Notes under the pieces: model-generated
Database searches by the model: none
Told to the model about the DNA's origin: nothing
Seen by the model: the letters and a program-made list of their open reading frames with translations, nothing else
Shown: positions 7,375-14,735 of the stretch, piece after piece
Numbering within the stretch: position 1 is the stretch's first letter
Layout: the number at the start of each line of letters is the position of its first letter
Translations under genes and position numbers: made by a program
Assembly (NCBI GenBank): GCA_031556335.1
Contig: JAVBTE010000089.1
Span: 1-14,975 of the forward strand
Origin: Limiplasma sp031556335
GTDB taxonomy: Bacteria; Bacillota; Clostridia; Christensenellales; Aristaeellaceae
Length of the DNA stretch: 14,975 nt
Direction: 5' to 3'

Positions 7375-8446
7375 GTTTGACGCCCTCCTGTCCCTGCCGC
7401 CCTACGGCATGGAAAAGGAGGAAAAACGCGCTTTTTTAACGGAGCAGCTAAAGGCCCTCAGCCTTCACCACGCCGACAACTGCCCCGAATACGCCCGCAT
7501 GCTGGCCGCCTGGGGCGCGGACCCGGCCCGGGCGCAAAGCCACGAAGAGCTGCCCTTTCTGCCCGTGCGGCTGTTTAAGGAGTTTGCCCTGAAAAGCGTG
7601 CCCGAGGAGGCCCTTCACAAAACCATGACCTCCAGCGGCACCACGGGCCAGCAGGTAAGCCGGATCTTTCTGGACCGGGAAACCAGCACGGCCCAAAGCA
7701 AGGCGCTGGCCAAAATCGTCAGCAGCTTCCTGGGCGGCAGCCGCCTGCCCATGCTGATTCTGGACACCAGCGCACTGCTCCAAAACCGGGCCCTGTTTTC
7801 CGCCCGGGGGGCGGGCATTCTGGGGTTCAGCATCTTTGCCCGGGACAAGTTCTACGCCCTGGACGAGCGCATGCGCCTTGACGTGGACGGGCTGAACGCC
7901 TTCCTTCAAAAGCACCGGGGTGGGCCCATCCTGCTGTTCGGCTTTACGTTTATGATCTGGCAGCACTTTGTGGCGGAGCTCAGGCGGCTTTCTCTGCGTC
8001 CGGACCTCAGCCAGGGGGTGTTGATCCACGGCGGTGGCTGGAAAAAGCTGGCCGACCAGGCGGTGTCCGCCCCGGCCTTCAAGGCGGCGCTGAAAGAAAC
8101 CTGCGGCATTGAGCGCGTGCACGATTACTACGGCATGGTGGAGCAAACCGGCTCCATCTATATGGAATGCGAGCAGGGCCACCTTCACGCCCCGGTGTGG
8201 TCGGATGTGATCATTCGCGATCCCCGCGATTTTTCTCCGGCTCCCGTGGGCCAACGGGGCCTGATCGAAGTGTGCAGCCTGCTGCCCCGCAGTTATCCCG
8301 GCCACATCTTGCTGACCGAGGACGAGGGGGCCCTTCTGGGGGAGGACGACTGCCCATGCGGCCGCAAAGGCAAGTATTTTGAAGTTTACGGGCGGATTCA
8401 GCGCGCCGAGATTCGGGGGTGCAGCGATACCTATGAGCAACAATAA
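7367..8446 (+). CDS. luxE: LuxE-family acyl-protein synthetase
   Basis: 359-residue LuxE-like enzyme (acyl-protein synthetase, ATP-dependent). In luminous bacteria LuxE activates a fatty acid as acyl-AMP, holds it on a Cys near its C-terminus and passes it to LuxC for reduction to aldehyde. Seen here: TSSGTTGQ (88-95) for ATP, HGGGWKK (221-227), YYGMVEQTG (254-262), a CPCGRKGKYF segment and a terminal RAEIRGCSDTY with Cys352, placed as the acyl-accepting Cys of LuxE. Length agrees with the family. ATG 7367 overlaps the ligase stop by 8 nt; AAGGAG at 7348-7353 is 13 nt upstream. The 3' end overlaps luxC by 14 nt, supporting a LuxE-LuxC complex. No luxA, luxB or luxD is in the window, so light production is not indicated. 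Confidence 0.9.
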   Translation: MTEFDALLSLPPYGMEKEEKRAFLTEQLKALSLHHADNCPEYARMLAAWGADPARAQSHEELPFLPVRLFKEFALKSVPEEALHKTMTSSGTTGQQVSRIFLDRETSTAQSKALAKIVSSFLGGSRLPMLILDTSALLQNRALFSARGAGILGFSIFARDKFYALDERMRLDVDGLNAFLQKHRGGPILLFGFTFMIWQHFVAELRRLSLRPDLSQGVLIHGGGWKKLADQAVSAPAFKAALKETCGIERVHDYYGMVEQTGSIYMECEQGHLHAPVWSDVIIRDPRDFSPAPVGQRGLIEVCSLLPRSYPGHILLTEDEGALLGEDDCPCGRKGKYFEVYGRIQRAEIRGCSDTYEQQ

Positions 8447-9653
8447 TTCCTTTCAGGTGCTTTGCGGCCTGCCGAACCCCGCCCTGGCCGCGGAGGCCCC
8501 CGGGCTTCCCCCTTTTGACAGCGGGGCCGTTTCCTTCCTTGCGGACCTGTCGGCCCTGCTGCTTGCCGACAAGGCGGCAAAAGCCTATCCGGACGTTGTC
8601 ACCTTCGCTTTTTTCTGCCGCAGGGCCCATTTGCTTGCGCTGCGGCAGGGGTATGAAAGCGCCTTGCCGGGCCGGGTGGGCCGGGGGCTGGTGTTTCACA
8701 TCGCCCCGGGCAACGTGCCCGTCAACTTCGCCTATTCTTTGCTTTCCGCCCTGCTGGCCGGAAACGCCGGCATCGTGAAAGCCCCCAGCCAGGATTTTCC
8801 CCAAACCCGGCTCCTATGCGCCGCCATGGAAAGCCTGCTGGAAGGCGAGCACAAAGCCCTGCGTCCCTATGTGAACGTCATCGCCTATTCCAGGGACCGG
8901 CAGGACCTGACCGAGGCATTCAGCGCCCTGTGCGACGCGCGCATCATTTGGGGCGGCGACGAAACCGTGGCCCGGGTGCGTCAGGCGGCGCTTCCCCCCC
9001 ACGCCTTTGACGTCACCTTCGCCGACCGGTATTCCCTGCTTCTGGTTCAGCCCCAGGCGGTGCTGGCCATGGACGAAGCGGCCCTTGCCGCCATGGCCCA
9101 GGGCTTTTACAACGACACCTTCCTGACGGACCAAAACGCCTGTACCTCTCCCCGGCTTGTGTACTGGGTGACGGAGGGCTGCGGCGCGGACCGTGTGGCC
9201 GAGGCCAAGGATCGGTTCTGGCGGGCGGTGCACGCCTACGCCGCCCCCCGGTATGCCCTGCAGCCCGTGCTGGCGGTAGACAAGCTGACCGCCCTGTACC
9301 GGGCGGCCGTCGCCCTGCCCGGGGCAGCCCGCGTCCCCATGGCGGACAACCTCATCGCCCGCATCCGGGTGGAGGCCCTCACGCCGGAGCTTTTGAACCT
9401 GCGCTGCGCCGGCGGCTGCTTTGTGGAGTACGAATCCCCCGGCCTTGCGCCCCTTTCGGCCCTTTGCGCCCGCCGGGTGCAGACCCTTTCCTACCTGGGG
9501 CTGGAACCGGAGGCGCTGGGGGCGTTTGTGCTGCAAAGCGGGCTCCGGGGGGTGGACCGCATCGTGCCCCTGGGCAAAACCATGGATTTCTCCCTCACCT
9601 GGGACGGGTACGACCTGATCCTGGCCCTGTCCCGGCAGCTTTCCATTCTGTAA
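8433..9653 (+). CDS. luxC: LuxC-family acyl-CoA/acyl-protein reductase
   Basis: 406-residue LuxC-like reductase: acyl thioester plus NADPH gives aldehyde, through an acyl-enzyme on an active-site Cys. Residues 83-120 hold the conserved stretch starting GRGLVFHIAPGNVPVNFAY and ending GIVKAPSQ, and DQNACTSPR places the probable catalytic Cys at 237. WGGDETVARVR follows the aldehyde-dehydrogenase-like nucleotide-binding part. It is somewhat shorter than luminous-bacteria LuxC (about 480). ATG 8433 lies within the luxE 3' end (14-nt overlap), with only a weak GGGGGT upstream, so coupled translation is likely. The next gene, a GT2, starts 13 nt after the stop. Likely role: reduce the acid activated by the ligase/ACP/LuxE to an aldehyde used in surface-lipid or glycan synthesis. 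Family certain, physiological substrate unknown. Confidence 0.9.
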   Translation: MSNNNSFQVLCGLPNPALAAEAPGLPPFDSGAVSFLADLSALLLADKAAKAYPDVVTFAFFCRRAHLLALRQGYESALPGRVGRGLVFHIAPGNVPVNFAYSLLSALLAGNAGIVKAPSQDFPQTRLLCAAMESLLEGEHKALRPYVNVIAYSRDRQDLTEAFSALCDARIIWGGDETVARVRQAALPPHAFDVTFADRYSLLLVQPQAVLAMDEAALAAMAQGFYNDTFLTDQNACTSPRLVYWVTEGCGADRVAEAKDRFWRAVHAYAAPRYALQPVLAVDKLTALYRAAVALPGAARVPMADNLIARIRVEALTPELLNLRCAGGCFVEYESPGLAPLSALCARRVQTLSYLGLEPEALGAFVLQSGLRGVDRIVPLGKTMDFSLTWDGYDLILALSRQLSIL

Positions 9654-9666
9654 ACCGAGGTGTACT

Positions 9667-10626
9667 ATGTCAAAACCGCTTTTGTCCTTTGTCATTCCCT
9701 GCTACCGCTCCGCCGCCACCATCACGGACGTGGTGGAGGAACTGGAACGCACGCTGGCCACCCGGGCCGAAGCGTTTCGCCATGAGATCATCCTGGTGAA
9801 CGACGGCAGCCCGGACAACACCGCCGGGGTCATCGCCGGTCTTTGCAAAACCCATCCGGACATCGTATTTGTGAATTTATCCCGCAATTTTGGCCAGCAT
9901 AGCGCCCTGATGGCAGGGTTTGCCGAGGTACGGGGCGAGATTGTAATCTGCCTGGACGACGACGGCCAGACCCCCGCCGGGGAATGCTTCAAGCTGATCG
10001 ACAAGGTGCGGGAAGGCTATGACATCGTGTTTGCGGAGTACGAAAAGCGCAAGCAAAACGCCTTCCGCAACCTGGGCAGCCGCTTCAACGCCGCCTGCAA
10101 CCATTTCTTTTTTGGCCAGCCCAAGGGCCTGAAGGCCAACAGCTACTTCGCCTGTCTCCGTTTTGTGGTGGACAGCGCCCTTCAATATCCAAACCCCTTC
10201 CCCTATGTGACGGGGCTGCTGTTTCAAAGCGTAAGCCGCTACGCAAACGTGCCCGTCGCCCACCGCCCCCGCCAGGAAGGGGAAAGCGGGTACAGCCTGA
10301 AAAAGCTGATCGCCCTGTGGGCCAATGGGGTCACCGCCTTTTCTATCAAGCCCCTGCGCCTGGCCAGCTACATGGGCTGGTTTACCGCCCTGTTCGGCTT
10401 TCTTTTCGCGCTGATCACCATCATTTCCAAGCTGGCCAATCCCAACATGCAGGCCGGCTGGGCCAGCACCATCGCGGTGATGCTGGTGCTGGGGGGCGTG
10501 GTCATTGCCCTCATCGGCATGGTGGGCGAGTACGTGGGCCGCATCTATCTGAGCATCAACCGCTATCCGCAATATGTGGTGCGGGCGACCATCGACAACC
10601 GGGAGGACGCGGATGAAAACCATTGA
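9667..10626 (+). CDS. Polyprenyl-phosphate glycosyltransferase (GT2, ArnC/GtrB/DPM1-like)
   Basis: 319-residue family 2 glycosyltransferase that transfers a sugar from a nucleotide donor to polyprenyl phosphate at the inner face of the membrane. The GT-A domain carries FVIPCYRSA, VNDGSPDNT (D46) and the metal-binding DDD (97-99) followed by GQTP, then R-x-x-G-x-S-G-Y-S (202-210) as in DPM1/GtrB/ArnC proteins. Two C-terminal helices (about 235-255 and 264-289) with VGEYVGRIY anchor it, the usual ArnC/GtrB arrangement. ATG 9667 has GAGGTG at 9657-9662. It overlaps the GNAT gene by 14 nt and sits just upstream of two small flippase-like proteins, so it probably makes the lipid-linked sugar used by the membrane glycosyltransferases at the other end of the cluster. 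The sugar is unknown. Confidence 0.9.
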   Translation: MSKPLLSFVIPCYRSAATITDVVEELERTLATRAEAFRHEIILVNDGSPDNTAGVIAGLCKTHPDIVFVNLSRNFGQHSALMAGFAEVRGEIVICLDDDGQTPAGECFKLIDKVREGYDIVFAEYEKRKQNAFRNLGSRFNAACNHFFFGQPKGLKANSYFACLRFVVDSALQYPNPFPYVTGLLFQSVSRYANVPVAHRPRQEGESGYSLKKLIALWANGVTAFSIKPLRLASYMGWFTALFGFLFALITIISKLANPNMQAGWASTIAVMLVLGGVVIALIGMVGEYVGRIYLSINRYPQYVVRATIDNREDADENH

Positions 10627-11365
10627 CGCCGCCTGGGAGCTGGAAAACCTGGGGGTACGCGCCTTTGAGATTCTGCTGGACGCGGAGGACACCCCAAAGG
10701 CCCTGGAGCAGGAAGAAAAGCGCCTGATGGCCCAGGGGGCCCAGTACCTGGTGGTGAAAACACCGGTGAACTGCCCCTCTTTGCTGTTCGGCCTTCCGGC
10801 GCTGGGCTATGCCTTTGTGGAAACGGTGTTCCACGTTTCCATCCGGCGGGACGACTACCGCATGCCCGCCACCATCGCCCGGTTCGACCGGGGCCTTGCG
10901 GTGGTGGAGCGCACAGACGAGGCGAATTTGCAGCGGATTTACGGCCTCATCCGGCAGGGCATTTTCCTGTCCGACCGGGTGTCCATCGATCCTGCCTTTA
11001 CGCTGGCCCAGTCCGGCAACCGCTACGCTAACTGGCTTCGCGGCATGGTGGCCCGGGGCGGGAAGGTGTACGAGGTGGTGCAGGAAGGAAAACCGGGCGA
11101 CAAGCCGCTGGGTTTCTTCGTTATTTGCCGGGTGGACGAGCGCGTTGTGGACCCGGTGCTGATGGGCCTGTATGACGAGCAAAACGACCGGGGCATGGGC
11201 GCGCTACTCCACAAAAAAACCCTGGACACCTGCTTTACCTGGGACTGCAAAGAGCTTCGCAGCACCATCGTCTCCAACAACGCAAAGGTGCTGCGGGTGT
11301 ATGTCAATGCCGGGGCCACCATTGCGGACACGCTGTATACCTACGTCAAGCATGTGCAAGGATAA
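10613..11365 (+). CDS. GNAT-family acyltransferase, WecD/RffC-like
   Basis: 250-residue protein with a C-terminal GNAT domain. The acyl-CoA-binding loop is RGMGALL (193-199), and SNNAKVLRVYVNAGA (221-235) matches the usual N...alrlY...G motif of the last part of the fold. The N-terminal 80 residues (QGAQYLVVKTP, LPALGYAFVETVFHV) recall the extra domain of WecD/RffC, which N-acetylates a 4-amino sugar nucleotide; this resemblance is from memory and moderate. ATG 10613 has GGGAGG at 10601-10606, 6 nt upstream, and overlaps the GT2 gene by 14 nt. In this setting it may acylate an amino sugar, using acetyl-CoA or possibly the acyl group from the ACP. No sugar aminotransferase gene is in the window. 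The sugar role is inference. Confidence 0.7.
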   Translation: MKTIDAAWELENLGVRAFEILLDAEDTPKALEQEEKRLMAQGAQYLVVKTPVNCPSLLFGLPALGYAFVETVFHVSIRRDDYRMPATIARFDRGLAVVERTDEANLQRIYGLIRQGIFLSDRVSIDPAFTLAQSGNRYANWLRGMVARGGKVYEVVQEGKPGDKPLGFFVICRVDERVVDPVLMGLYDEQNDRGMGALLHKKTLDTCFTWDCKELRSTIVSNNAKVLRVYVNAGATIADTLYTYVKHVQG

Positions 11366-11390
11366 AACCCGAAGGAAAAGGGGTTGTGAC

Positions 11391-11786
11391 TTGAAACCCA
11401 CTGGCCGTTCCTCTTCAAAGCAGGGCCTCGGGGCCCTGCCCGTTAGTCCCGGCAGCTTTGTGCTGCTGCACCTGACCCTGTTTTTGTACGCCGTGGTGAG
11501 CATCTTTGCCAAGTACGCGGGGCTTTCCATGGCCGCAGAGGACATGGGCGGCGCCTTCTTGTGGCTGGGGCTGGAACTTTTCATTCTGGCGGTCTATACT
11601 GTTTTGTGGCAGCGGGTTTTGCGGCGCATGCCCCTGAATTTCGCGTACAGCAACAAGGCCGTTTGCACCCTGTGGACCTGCCTTTTTGGCGTTTTGTTTT
11701 TCGGCGAAACCCTGACCCTGGGAAAGGCGGTGGGCATCCTGGTGGTGCTTTTCGGGGTGGTTCTGGTGGTGACGGACCATGAATAG
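11391..11786 (+). CDS. Small four-helix EamA/SMR transporter, ArnE/ArnF-like subunit 1
   Basis: 131-residue integral membrane protein with four predicted helices (about 22-42, 55-75, 86-106, 109-127) and LFFGETLTLGKAVGILVVL, a typical EamA/SMR half-transporter ending. Paired small proteins of this type, such as ArnE/ArnF, flip polyprenyl-phosphate-linked sugars outward; here two such genes overlap by 8 nt directly after a GT2 and a GNAT gene. I chose TTG 11391 because AAAGGGG (11377-11383) sits 7 nt upstream and this start clears the preceding gene; the alternative ATG 11352 lacks a ribosome binding site, lies inside the GNAT gene and adds 13 residues. A general small-molecule export role cannot be excluded. 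Family good, flippase role inferred. Confidence 0.72.
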   Translation: MKPTGRSSSKQGLGALPVSPGSFVLLHLTLFLYAVVSIFAKYAGLSMAAEDMGGAFLWLGLELFILAVYTVLWQRVLRRMPLNFAYSNKAVCTLWTCLFGVLFFGETLTLGKAVGILVVLFGVVLVVTDHE

Positions 11787-12123
11787 CGGCGTGCTCATTT
11801 ACCTGATCACCCCCCTTGTGTCGGCGGTTTCCCAGCTGATGCTGAAAAAAGCCGCCGATAACCCGGCCTACCAGGGGCTGAAAGCCTACCTGAACCTGCC
11901 CGTGATTCTGGCCTATGCGCTGTTTTTGGGGTGCATGCTCCTGAACGTGGTGGCCCTGAAAACCCTGGACCTGACCCTGGCAGGGGTGCTGGAGGCCTCC
12001 GGCTATCTGTATGTGATGGTGCTGTCCCGCCTGTTCCTGAGGGAAAAAATCACCGCCCGGAAGCTGATTGGCAATGCGCTGATCATTGCGGGCATCGTTC
12101 TCACGCTGACGCTAAAATTTTAG
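11779..12123 (+). CDS. Small four-helix EamA/SMR transporter, ArnE/ArnF-like subunit 2
   Basis: 114-residue membrane protein with four helices (about 4-22, 40-60, 66-86, 94-112). SQLMLKKAA near the end of helix 1, ALKTLDLTLAGVLEASGYLYV in the middle and FLREKITARKLIGNALIIAGI at the end are typical of EmrE/EamA half-transporters. It starts within the last codons of the preceding small transporter (8-nt overlap) with no clear ribosome binding site of its own, so coupled translation and a 1:1 heterodimer are likely, as for ArnE/ArnF. Likely job: translocate the lipid-linked sugar made by the upstream GT2. The trpS gene follows after 36 nt. Confidence 0.75.
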   Translation: MNSGVLIYLITPLVSAVSQLMLKKAADNPAYQGLKAYLNLPVILAYALFLGCMLLNVVALKTLDLTLAGVLEASGYLYVMVLSRLFLREKITARKLIGNALIIAGIVLTLTLKF

Positions 12124-12159
12124 CCGGCCCAGGCCGCCCGATCGAAGGAGGATTCCCCT

Positions 12160-13182
12160 ATGCAGCCAAGCCCCGCCCCGGAAACCAAAAAGACCATCTT
12201 CTCCGGCATCCAGCCCTCCGGTACCCTCACCCTTGGCAATTACATCGGCGCCCTGAGGAACTTTAAGCTGCTGGAGGACGATTATCAAAACATCTATTGC
12301 GTGGTGGACCTGCACGCCATCACCGTGCGGCAGGAGGCCGCCGAGCTTCGCAGACGCTGCCTGGAACTGGCGGCGTTCTACCTGGCCGTGGGCCTGGACC
12401 CGGACAAAAACCTCATCTATTGCCAAAGCCATGTGCCCGCCCACGCGGAACTGGCCTGGATTTTAAATTGCTACACCTACATGGGCGAACTGTCGCGCAT
12501 GACCCAGTTCAAGGACAAAAGCGCCAAGCATGCCGACAACATCAACGCCGGCCTGTTCACCTATCCCGTGCTGATGGCGGCGGACATCCTTTTGTACCAG
12601 GCCCACCTGGTGCCCGTGGGGGCCGACCAGAAGCAGCACCTGGAAATCACCCGGGACATTGCGGAGCGGTTCAACAGCGTCCACGGGGACGTGTTCACCA
12701 TTCCGGAGGTCTACATCGGCAAGGTGGGCGGCCGGGTGATGAGCCTGCAAGACCCTGCCCGCAAGATGAGCAAGTCTGACCCCGAGGACACCTACATCTC
12801 CCTTTTGGACCCCCCGGACGTAATCCGGCGCAAGCTGAAGCGGGCCGTCACGGACAGCGACGGGGACATCCGCTTCGATCCCACGGAAAAGCCCGGGGTC
12901 AGCAACCTTTTGTCCATTCTGGCGGCCCTCACCGGGGAAACGCCGCAAGCCGCCGCCGACGGGCTTTCCGGCCAGGGCTACGGCGCGCTGAAAGAGCGGG
13001 TGACCGACGCGGTCATCGCCACCCTGTCACCCCTGCAGGCGGAACATCAGCGGCTGATGGCCGACAAGGCCTATTTGCAGGGCGTGCTGGACCGCAACGC
13101 GGAAAAAGCCTCCCGCCTGGCAAACCGCACCCTGGACAAGGTCAAGCGCAAGGTGGGCCTGGCTGCCCGGGGCAAGGCGTAA
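12160..13182 (+). CDS. trpS: Tryptophan--tRNA ligase
   Basis: 340-residue class I aminoacyl-tRNA synthetase that charges tRNA-Trp with tryptophan in the cytosol. SGIQPSGTLTLGNYIGA (15-31) holds the HIGH-equivalent TLGN, VVDLHAIT and GADQKQHLEITRDIA line the Trp/ATP pocket, and KMSKS (202-206) is exact. Length is normal for bacterial TrpRS. ATG 12160 has a strong AAGGAGG (12145-12151) 8 nt upstream. It lies only 36 nt after the small transporter gene on the same strand, so it may be read from the surface-glycan operon; no T-box leader fits in that gap. It is a housekeeping gene and probably marks the chromosomal edge of the accessory cluster. Confidence 0.97.
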   Translation: MQPSPAPETKKTIFSGIQPSGTLTLGNYIGALRNFKLLEDDYQNIYCVVDLHAITVRQEAAELRRRCLELAAFYLAVGLDPDKNLIYCQSHVPAHAELAWILNCYTYMGELSRMTQFKDKSAKHADNINAGLFTYPVLMAADILLYQAHLVPVGADQKQHLEITRDIAERFNSVHGDVFTIPEVYIGKVGGRVMSLQDPARKMSKSDPEDTYISLLDPPDVIRRKLKRAVTDSDGDIRFDPTEKPGVSNLLSILAALTGETPQAAADGLSGQGYGALKERVTDAVIATLSPLQAEHQRLMADKAYLQGVLDRNAEKASRLANRTLDKVKRKVGLAARGKA

Positions 13183-13202
13183 CGGGGGAGGGGGAGGACG
13201 AA

Positions 13203-13273
13203 GCAGGGGCTCCGCCCCTGCACCCCGCCAGGGCGAAGGCCCGGGACCCTTCATTTCCCGCGCTGCGCGCGGT
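13203..13273 (+). repeat. Hairpin repeat family II, copy A
   Basis: The 126-nt gap between trpS and the FAD oxidoreductase holds three short hairpins in a row: GCAGGGGC/GCCCCTGC (13203-13221, 3-nt loop), GGGC/GCCC (13231-13242) and CCGCGC/GCGCGG (13258-13272, 3-nt loop). The element aligns over about 68 bp with one single-base gap to the reverse complement of 14834-14901, including identical CGCTGCGCGCGGT ends. No T-run follows the hairpins, so a terminator role for trpS is possible but unproven. Confidence 0.65.
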
Positions 13274-13308
13274 AAAACGACACAATCGAAGCAAGGAGAG
13301 CATTGCAA

Positions 13309-14721
13309 ATGAGAGAGCAATTTGACGCCATCATCATCGGCGCGGGCCCGGCGGGCATTTTCGCCGCGCTGCAGCTGGCCGAAAAGAATCCCAAGGGGCA
13401 TACCCTCATCGTGGACACGGGCCGGGCCATCAAGCACCGCGCCTGCCCCGCCCGCAAAAACGGGCAGTGCGTCCACTGCGACCCCTGCGGCATCGTTCAC
13501 GGCTGGGCCGGGGCCGGCGCTTTTTCAGACGGCAAGCTTTCCTTGAGCGATGAGGTGGGCGGCCAGATCAGCGACTATTTGGGCCACAAGCGGGCCATGG
13601 AGTACATTGGCCGCTGTGATGAGCTCTACCTGCGCTTTGGGGCCAGCAAAACCGTTCATGGCCTGAACGACCGCCGGGTGGACGAGATCGCCTACGAGGC
13701 CAGCCGCCACAACATCCGGCTGGTGCCCTGCCCCGTGCGGCACCTGGGCACGGAAAACGCCGGGCCGGTGCTGGGAGCCATGCACGACTTTCTGGTGGAA
13801 AAAACCAACACCATCTTTCTGGAACTGACCGCGGCGGAGGAAATCCTCTGCGAAAACGGCCGGGTGACCGGCGTGCGGCTGCATCAGCGGGGCCAGGAGC
13901 CCGTGGCGGTCCGGGCCCCCTATGTCATCGTGGCCCCGGGCCGGGGCGGCGCCCAGTGGCTGACCGAGCAGGCCGGAAAGCTGGGCCTGCGCACCCGGAA
14001 CAACGAGGTGGACATCGGCGTGCGGGTGGAGGTGCCCAACGCCATCATGGACGGCCTGACCAAGGACCTGTACGAGGCCAAGCTGATCTATTACAGCGAC
14101 ACCTACGAAAACAAGGTGCGCACCTTCTGCATGAACCCCGGCGGCGAGGTGAGCCAGGAATACTACGAGGGCGGCATCGCGGTGGTGAACGGCCACAGCT
14201 ATGGCGATCCGGGAAAGCGCACAGGCAACACCAACTTCGCCCTGCTGGTCAGCACCCAGTTCACCGAGCCGTTCAAACAGCCCATCGAGTACGGCCGCTA
14301 CATCGCCCAGCTGGGCAACATGCTCACCGGCGGGCCCATCATGGTGCAGCGCCTGGGCGACCTGCTCATGGGCCGGCGCACCGACGCCTCCCGCCTGAAA
14401 AAATCCACCACCCTTCCCACCCTTTCCACCGCTGTGCCCGGCGACCTCAGCTTTGTGCTGCCCGCCCGGCACCTGACCAGCATCGTGGAGGCCCTGAAAG
14501 CCTTCGACCACCTGGCCCCCGGCCTGTACAGCAAAAACACCCTGCTCTATGGCATCGAGGTCAAGTTCTATTCCAGCAAGGTGCTTGTGGAAAACAACTT
14601 TGAAACCGCCATCAAGGGCCTTTACGCCATCGGCGACGGCGCGGGCATCACCCGGGGCCTGATGCAGGCCAGCGTCACCGGCATGGCCGTGGCCGACGAC
14701 ATCGTGGGAAAGACGGAGTAA
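13309..14721 (+). CDS. FAD-dependent oxidoreductase (COG2509-like)
   Basis: 470-residue flavoprotein. GAGPAG (11-16) after a beta strand is the FAD ADP-binding fold, APGRGGAQWL lies mid-protein, and a C-terminal AIGDGAGITRGLMQASVTG is the second FAD-contact motif. It resembles the uncharacterised FAD-dependent dehydrogenases grouped as COG2509, related to thiazole-biosynthesis/geranylgeranyl-reductase-like flavoproteins. Four cysteines (C46, C54, C57, C60) precede the conserved HGWAGAGAFSDGKL; they could bind metal or be redox-active. ATG 13309 has AAGGAG at 13293-13298, 10 nt upstream; a TTG at 13303 would sit only 4 nt away. The gene stands alone between two inverted copies of an intergenic repeat and is probably not part of the glycan cluster. 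Its reaction is not known to me. Confidence 0.85.
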   Translation: MREQFDAIIIGAGPAGIFAALQLAEKNPKGHTLIVDTGRAIKHRACPARKNGQCVHCDPCGIVHGWAGAGAFSDGKLSLSDEVGGQISDYLGHKRAMEYIGRCDELYLRFGASKTVHGLNDRRVDEIAYEASRHNIRLVPCPVRHLGTENAGPVLGAMHDFLVEKTNTIFLELTAAEEILCENGRVTGVRLHQRGQEPVAVRAPYVIVAPGRGGAQWLTEQAGKLGLRTRNNEVDIGVRVEVPNAIMDGLTKDLYEAKLIYYSDTYENKVRTFCMNPGGEVSQEYYEGGIAVVNGHSYGDPGKRTGNTNFALLVSTQFTEPFKQPIEYGRYIAQLGNMLTGGPIMVQRLGDLLMGRRTDASRLKKSTTLPTLSTAVPGDLSFVLPARHLTSIVEALKAFDHLAPGLYSKNTLLYGIEVKFYSSKVLVENNFETAIKGLYAIGDGAGITRGLMQASVTGMAVADDIVGKTE

Positions 14722-14735
14722 GGGACGAGGGGGAT

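Noticed and set aside
6205..7448. Long minus-strand open frames opposite the ligase and luxE genes
   Set aside because: They are antisense shadows caused by high GC in third codon positions; the opposite strand encodes complete, motif-bearing proteins.
4902..9653. A bioluminescence (lux) operon
   Set aside because: Only LuxC and LuxE relatives are present. No LuxA/LuxB luciferase, LuxD or LuxG is encoded, and the neighbours are glycosylation genes.
12086..12118. TTGCGG and TAAAAT as a possible trpS promoter
   Set aside because: TAAAAT (12113-12118) is a good -10, but the only -35-like TTGCGG is 21 nt away and there is no extended -10, so it is too weak to list.
12124..12159. T-box leader before trpS
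   Set aside because: The 36-nt gap is far too short to hold a T-box.
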